A stretch of 64,000 nt of DNA. It comes from Leptotrichia sp. oral taxon 221. GTDB lineage: Bacteria; Fusobacteriota; Fusobacteriia; Fusobacteriales; Leptotrichiaceae. The translations under genes were made by a program, and so were the position numbers. The stretch lies in the NCBI RefSeq assembly GCF_018128245.1, contig NZ_CP072378.1, forward strand, positions 434,001-498,000, given 5' to 3'. Of the stretch, positions 39,448 through 49,045 are shown piece by piece (within the stretch, counting starts at the first letter, position 1; every line of letters begins with the position of its first letter). The notes beneath the pieces were generated by a model. It saw only the letters and a list, made by a program, of their open reading frames with translations, made no database searches and was not told the origin of the DNA.

Positions 39448-40899
39448 TTAAACAGTTTGTTTTCTTAAATATTCATGAATAGCTTTAGCAGCATTTCTAC
39501 CTTCACTAATAGCCCAAACTACTAATGATTGCCCTCGTCTTACATCTCCTGCAGCGAAATATTTTTCTTGAGAAGTATGGTGGTCGATTACATTTGCACT
39601 AACATTTCCTCTTCCATCAATTTGAACTTTTGAATTTTCAATTAATCCTTCAAAGTAAGGATGCAAGAATCCGATTGCTAAAAATACAAAATCAACTTTT
39701 ATAATTTCTTCAGAACCTTCGATTTCTTTAAATCCTAATCTACCATTTTCATCTTTAAAACTTTCAACTTTAGCAATTTTTACACCTGTTAATTTACCAT
39801 TTTCATCTTTAATAAATTCTTTTGTAGTAATATTCCATTCTCTTGGGTCTTCACCATAAATGCTAGTTGCTTCCTTGTGAGAAGTAGAAGTTTTTAAAAT
39901 AAATGGATATTGCGGCCAAGGATTCTTTTTTGTTCTTATTTCAGATGGTCTGTCCATAATTTCAATTTGCTTAACACTCGCAGCACCTTGTCTTACAGAA
40001 GTCCCAACACAGTCAGAACCAGTATCTCCACCACCAATTACAAGCACATGTTTACCTTTTACATTGATTTCTTCGTCATATAAAGGAACATTGCTAACTT
40101 TTCTATTTTGTTGAGTTAAGAATTCCATAGCCAAATGAACACCTTTAGCTTCTCTTCCTTTTATTTTTAAATCTCTACCTTGTTTAGAACCACAAGCCAT
40201 AACAATAATATCATATTTGCTTTCTAATTCTTCAGTAGAAATATCTTTTCCAGCTTCAACATTGTAAATAAATTTAACACCTTCATCTTCCATTAATTTA
40301 ACTCTTCTATCGATGATTTTTTTATCCAATTTGAAATCAGGAATTCCTAAAGCAAGAAGTCCACCTGGTTTTTCATCTCTTTCATAAACTGTTACATTAT
40401 AACCGTATCTATTTAAAGTTTGAGCAGCAGCAAGTCCAGATGGTCCACTTCCAATTACTGCAATTTTTTTATCAAATCTTTTTTTAGGAGTTTTTGGTTT
40501 TACCCATCCATTTTCCCAACCTTTTTCAATAAGAGCAAGTTCAATATTTTTAGTAGTTACAGGTTTATCATTTTTTCCTAAAGTACAGCTTCCTTCACAA
40601 AGTGCTGGACAAATTCGCCCAGTAAATTCAGGAAATGGATTTGTTGACAAAAGCAAGTCCAAAGCCTTTTTCCATTCACCGTTATAAACTAAATCTTGCC
40701 ATTCAGGACAGTGGTTGTCGACAGGACAGGCCCAGTGGCAAAAAGGTACTCCGCAGTCCATACATCTAGCCGCTTGTGTTTTTATATATTCATCGTTTAA
40801 AGGGACATCAATTTCATTAAAATCTTTAATTCTGTCAGAAATTTCCCTAATTTTTTTTTCTTCTCTTTCAATTTCTAAAAATCCACCTAGTTTTCCCAT
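39448..40899 (-). CDS. gltD: Glutamate synthase (NADPH), small subunit
   Basis: The small subunit of GOGAT passes electrons from NADPH to the large subunit. The N-terminal Cys-rich cluster region (CMDCGVPFCHWACP, CPALCEGSCTLG) binds iron-sulfur centres. Two nucleotide-binding folds follow: GSGPSGLAAAQTL near residue 150 for FAD and GGGDTGSDCVG near 290 for NADPH. The length of 483 residues is typical. It starts two bases after the gltB stop, with its GAGGTGAGG site inside gltB. Confidence 0.95.
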   Translation of the reverse strand: MGKLGGFLEIEREEKKIREISDRIKDFNEIDVPLNDEYIKTQAARCMDCGVPFCHWACPVDNHCPEWQDLVYNGEWKKALDLLLSTNPFPEFTGRICPALCEGSCTLGKNDKPVTTKNIELALIEKGWENGWVKPKTPKKRFDKKIAVIGSGPSGLAAAQTLNRYGYNVTVYERDEKPGGLLALGIPDFKLDKKIIDRRVKLMEDEGVKFIYNVEAGKDISTEELESKYDIIVMACGSKQGRDLKIKGREAKGVHLAMEFLTQQNRKVSNVPLYDEEINVKGKHVLVIGGGDTGSDCVGTSVRQGAASVKQIEIMDRPSEIRTKKNPWPQYPFILKTSTSHKEATSIYGEDPREWNITTKEFIKDENGKLTGVKIAKVESFKDENGRLGFKEIEGSEEIIKVDFVFLAIGFLHPYFEGLIENSKVQIDGRGNVSANVIDHHTSQEKYFAAGDVRRGQSLVVWAISEGRNAAKAIHEYLRKQTV

Positions 40900-40901
40900 T
40901 T

Positions 40902-43900
40902 CTAAGCCTCACCTCTTTCGAATAATTTTTTAAATTCAGGTGCAATAATAACTTTAAAGTTTTGTTTTTCAGTTTCCCAATTGTTTAAAATTTCTTTTGC
41001 AACAACACTTCCTGTATAATTAAAGTGTTTTTCCACATAAGTTTTTATTTCATTTTCATAAACTTCGTTAAGTTCATCAAATTCAACCATTTCTTTATTC
41101 AAGTTTTGCTCAAAAGTATTGTTTTTATCATAAACATAAGCAATTCCACCACTCATACCAGCAGCAAAGTTTTTACCAGTTTCTCCTAAAATAACAGCAC
41201 GTCCACCAGTCATGTATTCACACCCGTGATCTCCAACACCTTCTACAACAGCAACCGCTCCAGAGTTTCTAACACAGAATCTTTCTCCAACAACTCCGTT
41301 TAAATAAGCTTCTCCTCTGATTGCACCGTATAAAATGGCATTTCCTCCAATTATATTTTCATCTGCTTCGTATTTAGAAACTTCAGGTTTTTTAATAATA
41401 ATTTTTGCACCGAATAATCCTTTTCCAATATAATCGTTTGATTGTCCAGTCAAATTATATGTAATTCCTTTTGCTCCAAACACACCAAAACTTTGTCCAC
41501 CGATTCCTTCCAAGTTTAGTGTAATTGTATCATCTTCAAGTTTATATCCACCAAATGTTCTAGCAACTTCTCCACTTAACATCGCTCCAAAACTTCTATC
41601 AAAGTTTTCAATTTTTTCATTAATTACAGTTTTTTGAACATTATTTTTATCGCTTTCAAAAGTAGCTTTAGCAAGTTTAATTAATTTTCTATCGATGATA
41701 TTTTCCATTTTGAAGTCTTGATTTTGAGTTTTTACATTTGGACTGTCGATATTCTTGTTAGTGTAAAGAATTTTTCCTAAGTCTACATTTTTAACTTTTT
41801 CTAATTTTGAAGTTTTAGAAACTTCCAAGAATTCATCAGCTTTTCCAATTAATTCATCAAGTTTTGTAACTCCAAGTTCAGCCATAATTTCTCTTGCTTC
41901 TTGTGAGATAAATCTAAAGTATCTAATAATATTTTCATATTGTCCAGTAAATTTCTTACGAAGTTCTTCAGATTGAGTTGCAACTCCAACTGGACACATA
42001 TTTGTATGACATTTTCTCATCATAATACATCCTAAAATTACAAGCGGCATTGTTGCAAATCCAAATTCTTCAGCTCCTAAAATCGCTCCAATTACTAAAT
42101 CTCTACCTGTTTTTAATTTTCCATCAACTTGAAGAGTAACTCTACTTCTCAATTTATGTTCCTTTAAAATTTGGTGAGCTTCAGAAAGTCCTAATTCCCA
42201 AGGTAATCCAGCATGTTTAATTGAAGATAGTGGTGATGCTCCAGTTCCTCCGTCATGTCCAGAAATTAAGATCATTTCAGATTTTGCTTTAGCAACTCCA
42301 GAAGCAACGACTCCAACTCCAGCTTCAGACACCAATTTAACACTAATTCTAGCTTTTTCATTTACATTTTTCAAGTCAAAAATTAATTGTGCCAAATCTT
42401 CGATTGAATAAATATCGTGGTGTGGTGGTGGTGAAATCAAGCTAATTCCAGGTGTTGTATGACGAGTAGCACCAATTTCTTTATTTACTTTAAATCCAGG
42501 TAATTGTCCACCTTCTCCAGGTTTTGCCCCTTGAGCCATCTTAATTTGTAACTCATCGGCATTTACCAAGTAATCGGTTGTAACTCCAAATCTTCCAGAT
42601 GCAATTTGTTTTGTAGCACTTCTTCTGTTGTCTAAAAATCTTTCAGGATTTTCTCCTCCTTCTCCAGAATTAGAACGACCACCAATCGTATTTAATGCTC
42701 TTGCAATCGCTTCGTGAGCTTCTTTTGAAATTGAACCAAATGACATAGCTCCAGTAACAAATCTTTTCATAATTGCTTCAACAGGTTCAACTTCATCAAT
42801 TGAAATAGGTTTTCTGTCAGAATGGAATTTTAGCATTCCTCTTATTGTAAGCAAATGCTGACTTTGGTCGTTTACAATTTTTGCAAATTCCTTATAAGTG
42901 TTATAATCATCTCTATTTGCTGCATCTTGAATTTTTGCAATCGCATCAGGAGTCAAGATTCTATTTGTTCCCTCCTTCATCCAAGAATATTCTCCATCCA
43001 CATAAAGTGTTTCAGCACCAAGATTAATTGAATCAATTGCATCATCAAAGTTATTTAGAACTTCATCTTCCAATGTTTTAATTGTAAGTCCTTCGATTCT
43101 AGAAACAGTTCCTGTGAAATATTTTTTAACTAATTCAGTTGATAATCCAACAGCTTCAAAAATTTGTGCTCCTCTATAACTGTCAACAGTTGAAATTCCC
43201 ATTTTTGACATAGTTTTCAAAATTGATTTTTTCTGAGCTTTCAAATAGTTGTATTGCAAATCTTTTATTTCAGATTCATCAGCATTCAAGTAAAGTTTAT
43301 TTTTTACCATATATTCAATTGAATCAAGTGCCAAATAAGGGTTTATTGCAGTTGCACCGTATCCGATCAGCAATGCAAAATGCATAATTTCTCTAGCTTC
43401 CCCAGTTTCCACTAAAATATCAATTTCATTTCTTTTTTTATTTCTAATTAAGTAGTGATGAAGTCCAGCAACAGCAAGTAAAGCTGGAATTGCCACATTT
43501 TCAGTATCAGCATTTCTATCAGATAAAATAATAGATTTTACTCCATTATCAATTGCATCTTCAGCAAGTTTAAATATTTTATCCAGTCTTTCTTCTAAGT
43601 TTTCAGTTGGTTTGAAAGTTATATCTAAAATAGCAGGTTTTTTCCCATTTCTTTCATAATTTTTCAAAAATTCCATAGTTTTGTTGTCCATAATTGGAGA
43701 ATCCAAAACTACAGTTTCTCCAGCTTCAGGAATTTCTTCTAAAATATTTGCTTTTCTGTAAAGCTGTGTTCTAAGCGACATAACAAAATTTTCTCTAATT
43801 GGGTCAATTGGAGGATTTGTTACTTGCGCAAACAATTGTTTAAAGTAGCTGTAAAGCAATTTTGGCTTTTCGGCAAAAATAGCAAGTGCTGCGTCATTTC

Positions 43901-45410
43901 CCATTGAACCAAGTGGTTCTTGTCCAGTTATAGCCATTCTTGAAATCAAGATGTGCAAATCTTCCCTTGAATAGCTAAATAATTTTAATTTGTTGTAAAT
44001 GTCATCTAAATCGCTAGTTCTATTGTAATCAAAATTAGCTTCTTTCATTAAATCATTTACATTTTTCTTATCTTTAATTAATTTTTTGAAGTCTGTTCCG
44101 TTCAAGACTTTTTCAGTAACTTCATCATCGCTATACAATTTTTTCTTTTCTAGATCAATTACAAAAACTTTTCCAGGTTTAACTCTTCCACTTTGAACAA
44201 TATTTTCAGGTTTTATTGGTAAAGTTCCAACTTCAGAACCGACAAGCATTTGATTGTCATCAGTCAAAATATATCTAAGCGGTCTAAGCCCGTTTCTATC
44301 AAGTTTTGCAACCAAATATCTGGAATCAGTCATAATCATAGCCGCAGGTCCATCCCAAGCTTCCATTAATCCTGAATAATAGTCATAAAATGCTTTTAGA
44401 TCTTCAGATTTAGTATGATCCTTCTCCCAAGCCGCAGGAACTAAAATTGAAATCGCTTCCATCAAAGTTTTTCCAGAAAATACAAGCAATTCAATCACTG
44501 CATCAAGATTAGCTGAATCTGACCAATCTTCATCATTTATTGGGAATAATTCTTTAATATCTTCGTAATTCGGAGACGCTAATGCAATTTCTCTAGCTTT
44601 CATCCAGTTTACATTCCCTTTAACAGTATTAATTTCACCATTATGTGCTAAAAATCTGAAAGGATGTGCCAATTTCCAAGCAGGAAAAGTGTTAGTACTG
44701 AATCTTTGGTGTACTAAACAATACGAACTTACTAATTTATCAGATTGTAAATCAATATAGAATTTTTCTATTTGATCAGGTTTTACAAGTCCTTTGTAAA
44801 CGATTGATTTAGAAGATAATTTTGTAATATAAAATTTATCTTGGCTATCAGTGTTTGCTGCAGCAACAGCTTTTTCAATTTTTCTTCTTAAAATGTAAAG
44901 ATTTTTTTCAAAGTCTTCTTTACTAGAATTTACTCTTTTTACAAAAAATTGAAAAATATTTGGAAGAGTAGATTGTGCTTGAACTCCTACCGCATCAGCT
45001 TTAATAGGAACTTCTCTCCAAGTTAAAAACTCATCTTTAGAATTTTTAACAGTATTTTCAACAATAGATTTTATTTCGTTTAACTCACTTTCAATAGTTG
45101 GCAAGAAAACATTTGCAACACCATAATCTCCAGCTTCAGGTAAGTCAGAAATTATATCTTTAAAGAATGCATGAGGAATTTCAAATAATAATCCAGCACC
45201 ATCACCTGTTTCTGAGTCATAACCTTCGGCTCCTCTGTGTTCTAATCCGGCTAAAATTTTAATTCCATCTTTTATAATTTTGTTTGATTTTTTATTTTCA
45301 ATGTTTGCAATGAATCCCATACCACAGTTATCTTTTTCAAAGTAGGGTTCATACAGTGAATTTTGGTTTAATTCACGTTTTGCGTCTTTAACATTATGAA
45401 GTTTTTCCAC
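40902..45410 (-). CDS. gltB: Glutamate synthase, large subunit
   Basis: The large subunit converts glutamine and 2-oxoglutarate to two glutamates. The start is GTG at 45410 with GGAGG seven bases upstream. A propeptide of 28 residues is expected, and the N-terminal nucleophile is then Cys29 in DNCGMGFIANIE. The amidotransferase domain is followed by the FMN/synthase domain (SGHDGGTGASPLSSIKHAGL), the 3Fe-4S cysteines in CIMMRKCHTNMCPVGVATQ, and a beta-helix tail. The length of 1502 residues is normal. With gltD and the divergent glnN it forms the GS/GOGAT route. Confidence 0.96.
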   Translation of the reverse strand: MEKLHNVKDAKRELNQNSLYEPYFEKDNCGMGFIANIENKKSNKIIKDGIKILAGLEHRGAEGYDSETGDGAGLLFEIPHAFFKDIISDLPEAGDYGVANVFLPTIESELNEIKSIVENTVKNSKDEFLTWREVPIKADAVGVQAQSTLPNIFQFFVKRVNSSKEDFEKNLYILRRKIEKAVAAANTDSQDKFYITKLSSKSIVYKGLVKPDQIEKFYIDLQSDKLVSSYCLVHQRFSTNTFPAWKLAHPFRFLAHNGEINTVKGNVNWMKAREIALASPNYEDIKELFPINDEDWSDSANLDAVIELLVFSGKTLMEAISILVPAAWEKDHTKSEDLKAFYDYYSGLMEAWDGPAAMIMTDSRYLVAKLDRNGLRPLRYILTDDNQMLVGSEVGTLPIKPENIVQSGRVKPGKVFVIDLEKKKLYSDDEVTEKVLNGTDFKKLIKDKKNVNDLMKEANFDYNRTSDLDDIYNKLKLFSYSREDLHILISRMAITGQEPLGSMGNDAALAIFAEKPKLLYSYFKQLFAQVTNPPIDPIRENFVMSLRTQLYRKANILEEIPEAGETVVLDSPIMDNKTMEFLKNYERNGKKPAILDITFKPTENLEERLDKIFKLAEDAIDNGVKSIILSDRNADTENVAIPALLAVAGLHHYLIRNKKRNEIDILVETGEAREIMHFALLIGYGATAINPYLALDSIEYMVKNKLYLNADESEIKDLQYNYLKAQKKSILKTMSKMGISTVDSYRGAQIFEAVGLSTELVKKYFTGTVSRIEGLTIKTLEDEVLNNFDDAIDSINLGAETLYVDGEYSWMKEGTNRILTPDAIAKIQDAANRDDYNTYKEFAKIVNDQSQHLLTIRGMLKFHSDRKPISIDEVEPVEAIMKRFVTGAMSFGSISKEAHEAIARALNTIGGRSNSGEGGENPERFLDNRRSATKQIASGRFGVTTDYLVNADELQIKMAQGAKPGEGGQLPGFKVNKEIGATRHTTPGISLISPPPHHDIYSIEDLAQLIFDLKNVNEKARISVKLVSEAGVGVVASGVAKAKSEMILISGHDGGTGASPLSSIKHAGLPWELGLSEAHQILKEHKLRSRVTLQVDGKLKTGRDLVIGAILGAEEFGFATMPLVILGCIMMRKCHTNMCPVGVATQSEELRKKFTGQYENIIRYFRFISQEAREIMAELGVTKLDELIGKADEFLEVSKTSKLEKVKNVDLGKILYTNKNIDSPNVKTQNQDFKMENIIDRKLIKLAKATFESDKNNVQKTVINEKIENFDRSFGAMLSGEVARTFGGYKLEDDTITLNLEGIGGQSFGVFGAKGITYNLTGQSNDYIGKGLFGAKIIIKKPEVSKYEADENIIGGNAILYGAIRGEAYLNGVVGERFCVRNSGAVAVVEGVGDHGCEYMTGGRAVILGETGKNFAAGMSGGIAYVYDKNNTFEQNLNKEMVEFDELNEVYENEIKTYVEKHFNYTGSVVAKEILNNWETEKQNFKVIIAPEFKKLFERGEA

Positions 45411-45453
45411 GTTTTTACCTCCAATTTCTTATTTCGATACTTATATACCTAGC

Positions 45454-45482
45454 ATTATACATATATGTAAAAAAATTTGCAA
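45454..45482 (-). promoter_or_regulatory. Promoter of gltBD
   Basis: On the minus strand, TTGCAA (45477-45482) and TATAAT (45454-45459) are 17 bases apart, 44 bases before the GTG start. Confidence 0.65.
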
Positions 45483-45592
45483 ATAAAAATTAATTTTGTT
45501 TATCAAAGTATTTTTTTAGATATATAAAACTAATCCTTTAAAAATCGACGTTTTGGGAATTTTACATAAGACAAGTCATAATAAAAATAAAT

Positions 45593-45621
45593 TTGACATT
45601 GAATTTACTTCATTATATAAT
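45593..45621 (+). promoter_or_regulatory. Consensus promoter of glnN
   Basis: TTGACA at 45593-45598 and TATAAT at 45616-45621 are exactly 17 bases apart, a perfect sigma-70-type promoter. The leader to the ATG is about 75 bases. Confidence 0.85.
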
Positions 45622-45701
45622 AAGTCATTGGTAGAAATTTTGATTTGAAAATAAAAAACAAATCTAAAATTAGAATTTAAAAATAAGAAAGAGGTATTTT
45701 T

Positions 45702-47801
45702 ATGGAAAACGCGATGAAAGTTTTTGGAGAAAACGTATTCACGGAAAGTAACTTAAAAAAAAGAGTTCCAAAAGAGGTTTTTAAAGAATTTCAAGCATCT
45801 CAATTAGGACAAACTGAATTATCAAAAGCATCAGCTGAAGTTATTGCAAATGCAATAAAAGACTGGGCAACAAAAAGAGGAGCAACTCACTACTGTCACT
45901 GGTTTCAACCGTTAACAGACCTAACAGCTGAAAAACATGATTCATTCTTGGAACCAACAGGAGATAAAGATATTATTTACAAATTTTCTGGAAGTAGCTT
46001 AATTAAAGGTGAACCAGATGCATCATCATTCCCAAATGGTGGAGTTAGAAGTACATTTGAAGCAAGAGGTTACACAATTTGGGATACAAGTTCATATCCT
46101 TTTATAAGAGAAAATAAAAATGGAGTAACATTATATATTCCAACAGCATTTATTTCGTTCACTGGATTAGCTTTAGATAAAAAAGTACCTTTGTTAAGAA
46201 CGATGAAATATGTACATCAACAAGCATTAAGAGTGTTAAAAGGTTTAGGAAATACAACTTCTAAACACGTTTTCAATACTTTAGGAGTAGAACAAGAATA
46301 CTTCTTAGTAAGCAAAGAAATGTTTGAAAAAAGAGACGACTTATTATTAACAGGAAGAACATTAGTAGGAGCACCTGCACCAAAAGGTCAAGAATTAAGC
46401 GATCACTATTTTGGTAAAATTAAAGATAAAGTAATTAACTTTATGAGTGATGTAGATGTAGAATTATGGAAATTAGGAATTCCTTCAAAAACAAGACATA
46501 ATGAAGTAGCACCTAACCAATTTGAAGTAGCTCCATTATTCTCAATTGCAAACTTGGCATCAGATCAAAACCAAATTATAATGGAAACAATCGAAAAAAT
46601 TGCTTTAAAACATGGTTTAGTAGCATTATTACATGAAAAACCATTTGCAGGAGTAAACGGATCAGGAAAACATAACAACTGGTCATTAGGAACAGATGAT
46701 GGAATAAACTTATTTAGTCCAGGAAAAGATCCTAAAACAAACACACAATTTTTAGTTTTCGTTTCAGCAGTAATCGAAGCAGTAGACAGATATTATCCAA
46801 TGTTAAGAACAGCTACAGCTACAGCTACAAACGATCACAGATTAGGTGGACACGAAGCACCTCCAGCAATAATTTCAATCTTCTTAGGAGATGAATTGAC
46901 TACAATCTTAGAAAATATTGCATTAGGTAAAAATTCTCCAGTTGCTGAAGCATCACAATTGAATTTATCAGTTGACGTTTTACCAACATTAAGCATGGAT
47001 GCAGGAGATAGAAACAGAACATCACCATTTGCATTTACTGGAAATAAATTTGAATTCAGAATGCCTGGATCAAGTTCAACACCAGCAAGTTCAGCAGCAG
47101 CAATTAACGCAATGGTTGGAAAAGTATTATCTGAATATGCAGATAAATTAGAAAATTCAACAAATATAGATGAAACTGTACAAGAAATCATTACAAATGC
47201 TTATAAAAATCACTCAAGAATTATTTTCAATGGTAATGGATACAGTGAAGAATGGATTGAAGAAGCTAAAAGAAGAGGATTATCAAACGATACTTCATCA
47301 AATATTGCATTGAGAAAAATGTTAGATCCAGAAATTTTAGAATTAGCTGAAGAAATTGGAATGTATTCTAAAATAGAATTAGCAGCTCGTTACAATGCTT
47401 ACGCTGAAAGATACATAACTCAATTGTCAATCGAAGCAAAAACTTTAATTGACATGGTAAACAAATTAATTTTACCAGCAGGAATTAAATATGCAGACTT
47501 ATTAGCTACTCATATTGAAAAAAATGCTAAATATGGTGAAGAATTCGTAAAAGAACAAGAAGAATTATTAAAAGATGTATTATCTAATATTTCTGAAATT
47601 AGAAAAGAAACAAAATCATTAGCTGAAAAAGTTGAACTTGTAAAAAATGAAGAAGATGTTACAAAACAAACTGATTTAGCTCGAGAAGAATTAAATACAG
47701 GACTTGAAAAATTAAGAGTTCCTTGTGATAATTTAGAAAAAGTAGTGGACTCATCAATTTGGCCATTACCAACATATAAAGATTTATTATTTAAATTATA
47801 A
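45702..47801 (+). CDS. glnN: Glutamine synthetase, type III
   Basis: This enzyme makes glutamine from glutamate and ammonia with ATP. At 699 residues it is the large type III form common in Bacteroides, Butyrivibrio and Fusobacteria, not the roughly 450-residue type I. Signature stretches include THYCHWFQPLTD near residue 61, NEVAPNQFEVAP, GVNGSGKHNNWSLGTD and the NDHRLGGHEAPP block. It is divergent from gltBD, which uses its product. A hairpin terminator and a tRNA cluster follow. Confidence 0.95.
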   Translation: MENAMKVFGENVFTESNLKKRVPKEVFKEFQASQLGQTELSKASAEVIANAIKDWATKRGATHYCHWFQPLTDLTAEKHDSFLEPTGDKDIIYKFSGSSLIKGEPDASSFPNGGVRSTFEARGYTIWDTSSYPFIRENKNGVTLYIPTAFISFTGLALDKKVPLLRTMKYVHQQALRVLKGLGNTTSKHVFNTLGVEQEYFLVSKEMFEKRDDLLLTGRTLVGAPAPKGQELSDHYFGKIKDKVINFMSDVDVELWKLGIPSKTRHNEVAPNQFEVAPLFSIANLASDQNQIIMETIEKIALKHGLVALLHEKPFAGVNGSGKHNNWSLGTDDGINLFSPGKDPKTNTQFLVFVSAVIEAVDRYYPMLRTATATATNDHRLGGHEAPPAIISIFLGDELTTILENIALGKNSPVAEASQLNLSVDVLPTLSMDAGDRNRTSPFAFTGNKFEFRMPGSSSTPASSAAAINAMVGKVLSEYADKLENSTNIDETVQEIITNAYKNHSRIIFNGNGYSEEWIEEAKRRGLSNDTSSNIALRKMLDPEILELAEEIGMYSKIELAARYNAYAERYITQLSIEAKTLIDMVNKLILPAGIKYADLLATHIEKNAKYGEEFVKEQEELLKDVLSNISEIRKETKSLAEKVELVKNEEDVTKQTDLAREELNTGLEKLRVPCDNLEKVVDSSIWPLPTYKDLLFKL

Positions 47802-47853
47802 TTAATTGAAATAAGTTCAAGATTTTAAAAATTTTTGAATAAAAAACATAATA

Positions 47854-47902
47854 AAAGACTATTAAACCCGCTCTTTATCAATATTAGAGTGGGTTTGTCT
47901 TT
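47854..47902 (+). terminator. Terminator after glnN
   Basis: A two-part stem, AAAGAC...GTCTTT outside and AAACCCGCTCT/AGAGTGGGTTT inside, lies 50 bases past the stop. Confidence 0.75.
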
Positions 47903-47952
47903 AAATAAATTTAAAAATATTCAAAATATAGTAAAATTATTTAAAAAAAATC

Positions 47953-47981
47953 TTGACAGATATAAAAAAAAATAGTATAAT
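47953..47981 (+). promoter_or_regulatory. Consensus promoter of the tRNA cluster
   Basis: TTGACA at 47953-47958 and TATAAT at 47976-47981 are 17 bases apart, just before tRNA-Ser. Confidence 0.85.
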
Positions 47982-47992
47982 AATCAAGTGAT

Positions 47993-48079
47993 GGGTGGAT
48001 GTCCGAACGGCTAAGGGACCGGTCTTGAAAACCGGCGAAATCGCAAGATGTCTGGGTTCGAATCCCAGTTCACCCGCCA
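47993..48079 (+). tRNA. tRNA-Ser (TGA)
   Basis: An 87-base class II tRNA with a long variable arm. The acceptor GGGTGGA pairs with TTCACCC, the loop CTTGAAA carries anticodon TGA, and the CCA is encoded. Confidence 0.95.
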
Positions 48080-48098
48080 TTGAAAATTGATATATTTT

Positions 48099-48192
48099 GG
48101 AGAAGTGGCAGAGAGGCCGAATGCGCTCCCCTGCTAAGGGAGTATCCGAGCTAAAACTTGGATCGAGGGTTCAAATCCCTCCTTCTCCGCCA
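48099..48192 (+). tRNA. tRNA-Ser (GCT)
   Basis: A 94-base class II tRNA. The acceptor GGAGAAG pairs with CTTCTCC, the loop CTGCTAA carries anticodon GCT, the variable arm is long, and the CCA is encoded. Confidence 0.95.
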
Positions 48193-48246
48193 TTTTTTTT
48201 TACAAGTAAGTTTTTTTAATTTAATAAAGAAGTAAATAATTTGTGT

Positions 48247-48323
<77 letters not shown>

Positions 48324-48366
48324 TTTTTTTATAATAAAATATTTTTGGTTTTTTTATTTTATGATA

Positions 48367-48395
48367 TTGACTATTTAAAAGAATAACGTTATAAT
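48367..48395 (+). promoter_or_regulatory. Promoter of the secreted 145-residue protein
   Basis: TTGACT at 48367-48372 and TATAAT at 48390-48395 are 17 bases apart. The leader to the ATG is about 130 bases and shows no structure I can name. Confidence 0.75.
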
Positions 48396-48531
48396 TCATG
48401 TGAGTTAAGAGAAGGAAATAAATATACCTGTTTCTAAATTAACTTAATATAAATAAATCACAATAAATTTTGAAATTTCATTATTGCAAAAGATGTAATT
48501 TAGAATGGGTATTGTGAAGTAAGGAGTAAGT

Positions 48532-48969
48532 ATGAAAAAAATTGTTTTATTAGTTGTGTTGATGTTATCTACATTAAGCATGGCTATGGCTTCTAAAGAC
48601 TCGAGAGGAGTTTTACTTATGAGTGAAGAGGAGTGGATGAATTTTTACAATCAGCCTGGAAATGATATTCCGTTATGTGCTATAATTGGTTCGTTAAAAA
48701 TGGAAGAAGGTTATATAAAAGATGGTAAAAAAATGGGAGAAACATTGGCTGAAAATAAAAAGAGACAAAGAGACATAAGTTTAGCTCTTGCAGGTCAAGG
48801 TTTAAAAGATGTGAATCAAGGGAATACAAAAGTTCATGAATTATATTATGCAGCTGTTTGTAAGAGATTTACTGATAAAGAATATAACATGGTAGGGTCA
48901 CCATCATTTAAAAATGAAATGGAAAGAATCTTTTCTGAACATCAATTTGAATATGATGTAACAGAATAA
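48532..48969 (+). CDS. Secreted hypothetical protein
   Basis: I do not recognise this 145-residue protein. It has a clear signal peptide (MKKIVLLVVLMLSTLSMAMA, cleavage near residue 20-21). The mature part is mixed and charged, with two Cys residues (in IPLCAIIG and AAVCKRFT) that could form a disulfide in the periplasm. It has its own promoter and terminator and stands alone next to the tRNA cluster. Confidence 0.8.
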   Translation: MKKIVLLVVLMLSTLSMAMASKDSRGVLLMSEEEWMNFYNQPGNDIPLCAIIGSLKMEEGYIKDGKKMGETLAENKKRQRDISLALAGQGLKDVNQGNTKVHELYYAAVCKRFTDKEYNMVGSPSFKNEMERIFSEHQFEYDVTE

Positions 48970-48986
48970 AAATATACGTATTTTAT

Positions 48987-49025
48987 AAAAAAGTCTTCTT
49001 AGATAAAATTCAAAGAAGACTTTTT
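48987..49025. terminator. Bidirectional terminator between the secreted-protein gene and nadR
   Basis: Arms AAAAAGTCTTCTT and AAGAAGACTTTTT flank a short loop, with A runs on one side and T runs on the other. It therefore serves both convergent genes. Confidence 0.88.
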
Positions 49026-49045
49026 ATTTTTATAAATGAAATAAT

